From NCBI GenBank assembly GCA_903902945.1, contig CAIUWU010000001.1:1-6907 (forward strand): a DNA stretch of 6,907 nt. The letters are read 5' to 3'. Under the pieces are notes generated by a model, which searched no databases, was not told the DNA's origin, and saw only the letters and a program-made list of their open reading frames with translations. Origin of the DNA: an uncultured Pseudomonadota bacterium (GTDB lineage: Bacteria; Pseudomonadota; Gammaproteobacteria; Methylococcales; Methylomonadaceae). The position numbers and the translations under genes are program-made. Below are positions 5,631 to 6,907 of this stretch, piece by piece; position 1 is the first letter of the stretch, and each line of letters opens with the position of its first letter.

Positions 5631-5686
5631 TGCGGCAATGGTGCCAAGGGATATAAGTTTTTCATCTCAAAATTTAGAGTACAACC

Positions 5687-6907
5687 ATGACTGATTTATC
5701 GCTTTACAGAAACATCGGTATCTTCGCACACGTTGATGCTGGTAAAACAACCACCACCGAGCGGATTTTGAAGCTGACCGGAAAAATCCACAAAATCGGC
5801 GAAGTACATGATGGCGCAGCGACCACAGACTTCATGGTTCAGGAACAAGAACGTGGCATTACCATTCAATCAGCCGCAACTACCTGCATGTGGCCAGGCA
5901 GCACCAATCAGTTCCCGGCACACCGCTTCAACATCATCGACACCCCGGGCCACGTTGACTTTACTATCGAAGTTTATCGTTCGCTGAAAGTTCTGGACGG
6001 CGGTATCGGCGTATTCTGCGGTTCAGGCGGTGTAGAACCACAATCAGAAACCAACTGGCGTTATGCGAACGACTCTAAAGTATCTCGTGTTATTTACGTC
6101 AACAAACTGGATCGTCTGGGCGCCAACTTCTATCGTGTTGTGAAACAGGTTGAAGACGTACTGGGTGCAAAACCTGTCGTTATGACTCTGCCTATCGGCG
6201 AAGAAGAAAATTTCGTTGGCGTTATCGACCTGCTGACTCGTAAAGCCTGGATCTGGGACAACTCTGGCGATCCATTGAAATACGAAATCCAGGATGTACC
6301 AGCTGATATGGCTGAAGAAGTTGAAGAATGGCGCGCCAAACTGATTGATCAGGTTGCCGATCAAGATGACGACATCATGGAAAAATATCTGGAAGGCGAA
6401 GAGCCAACCATTGAAGAAATCAAACGCTGTATCCGTAAAGGCACTATCGCGATGGACTTCTTCCCGACTTACTGCGGCTCTTCGTTCAAAAACAAAGGCG
6501 TACAGCTGGTTCTGGACGGTGTTGTTGAATATCTGCCCAATCCAACCGAAGTTAAACCACAACCAGAAACTGACCTGGAAGGTGTTCCAACAGGCCAACA
6601 TGCGATTGTGGATCCTGAGCGTCCGTTCCGTGCCTTGGTATTCAAAATCATGGATGATCGCTTTGGTGCACTGAACTTCGTCCGTGTTTACTCAGGCAAA
6701 CTGAAAAAAGGCGACACCGTATTAAACACCTACACCGGCAAAACCGAACGTGTTGGCCGTATGGTGGAAATGCATGCTGACGACCGTTCCGAGATCGAAG
6801 TCGCACAAGCGGGCGACATCGTGGCACTGATTGGCCTGAAAAACGTACAAACTGGTCACACCTTATGCGATCCAGACAAACCGGCCACTCTGGAGCCTAT
6901 GGTATTC
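5687..6907 (+). CDS. fusA2: Translation elongation factor G, EF-G 2 type (N-terminal 407 codons; runs off the window)
   Basis: EF-G is the ribosome-dependent GTPase that drives translocation of tRNA and mRNA. The GTPase domain is complete: G1 AHVDAGKT (14-21), G2 RGITI (56-60), G3 DTPGH with catalytic H89 (85-89), G4 NKLD (139-142), and a G5 region around GSSFKNKG. It continues into domain II (PFRALVFKIMDDRFGALNF, then YSGKLKKGDTVLN, TGKTERVGRMVEMHADDR). Phrases such as LKLTGKIHKIGEVHDG, ITIQSAATTC and CGSGGVEPQSETNWRYAND match the second EF-G paralogue of Vibrio and related bacteria better than the canonical fusA of the str operon, and rpsG and tufA are not next to it. Codon use looks strongly biased (CGT, CTG, ATC, AAC), suggesting high expression. 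The ATG has AGAG (5676-5679) 7 nt upstream and an in-frame TAG at 5675, which fixes the start. About 290 residues are missing beyond the window. Confidence 0.93.
   Translation, partial: MTDLSLYRNIGIFAHVDAGKTTTTERILKLTGKIHKIGEVHDGAATTDFMVQEQERGITIQSAATTCMWPGSTNQFPAHRFNIIDTPGHVDFTIEVYRSLKVLDGGIGVFCGSGGVEPQSETNWRYANDSKVSRVIYVNKLDRLGANFYRVVKQVEDVLGAKPVVMTLPIGEEENFVGVIDLLTRKAWIWDNSGDPLKYEIQDVPADMAEEVEEWRAKLIDQVADQDDDIMEKYLEGEEPTIEEIKRCIRKGTIAMDFFPTYCGSSFKNKGVQLVLDGVVEYLPNPTEVKPQPETDLEGVPTGQHAIVDPERPFRALVFKIMDDRFGALNFVRVYSGKLKKGDTVLNTYTGKTERVGRMVEMHADDRSEIEVAQAGDIVALIGLKNVQTGHTLCDPDKPATLEPMVF

Noticed and set aside
6044..6601. A 185-codon minus-strand frame
   Set aside because: It is the antisense shadow of the EF-G gene. 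Biased codon use in the sense frame leaves few stops opposite; the product is Phe/Asn-rich and resembles no protein.
5687..6907. Peptide chain release factor 3 (prfC) as the identity of the GTPase
   Set aside because: RF3 starts with an SHPDAGKTTLTE-type P-loop, whereas here it is FAHVDAGKTTTTE followed by EF-G phrases such as GEVHDGAATTDF and NKLDRLGA, so it is EF-G.

Overview
The window looks like ordinary chromosome from a gammaproteobacterium of moderate GC content. Evidence: the succinylase branch of lysine/diaminopimelate (DAP) synthesis, a DapE-YffB pair, a DUF2069 membrane protein next to the replication regulator Hda, and an EF-G of the 'EF-G 2' type. A type I methanotroph or relative would fit, but that is an impression from gene content, not something the sequence proves. 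I see no phage, IS element, tRNA, CRISPR array or toxin-antitoxin module, and no unmistakable new system.

Layout. Positions 1-249 (+) hold the end of rpsT (ribosomal protein S20), closed by a strong hairpin terminator at 268-298 that also serves the converging minus-strand genes. From 4236 down to 325 the minus strand reads dapC, dapD, a 177-bp gap, an 80-residue acidic protein, yffB and dapE. DapD, DapC and DapE catalyse three successive steps, from tetrahydrodipicolinate to LL-diaminopimelate, which feeds both lysine and peptidoglycan. The gap after dapD is the most structured non-coding stretch. It has a long hairpin that buries a perfect AAGGAG, a TTG-started 48-codon frame just after it, and a terminator-like hairpin only about 25-50 nt upstream of the next start codon.

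A 206-bp divergent intergenic region separates dapC from the plus-strand genes. These begin with a four-helix DUF2069 membrane protein (4443-4820), followed 2 nt later by hda. The hda frame is broken by an apparent one-T deletion at 5381-5384. The conserved C-terminus is intact in the next frame up to 5511, so this is either a very recent lesion or a sequencing error. After a 175-bp spacer with a plausible promoter and a 12-bp leader hairpin, an EF-G-like gene (fusA2 type) starts at 5687 and runs off the window end.

Most useful for follow-up: the hda frameshift, the dapD-to-yffB intergenic architecture, the small acidic protein inside the dap cluster, and the leader of the EF-G 2 gene.
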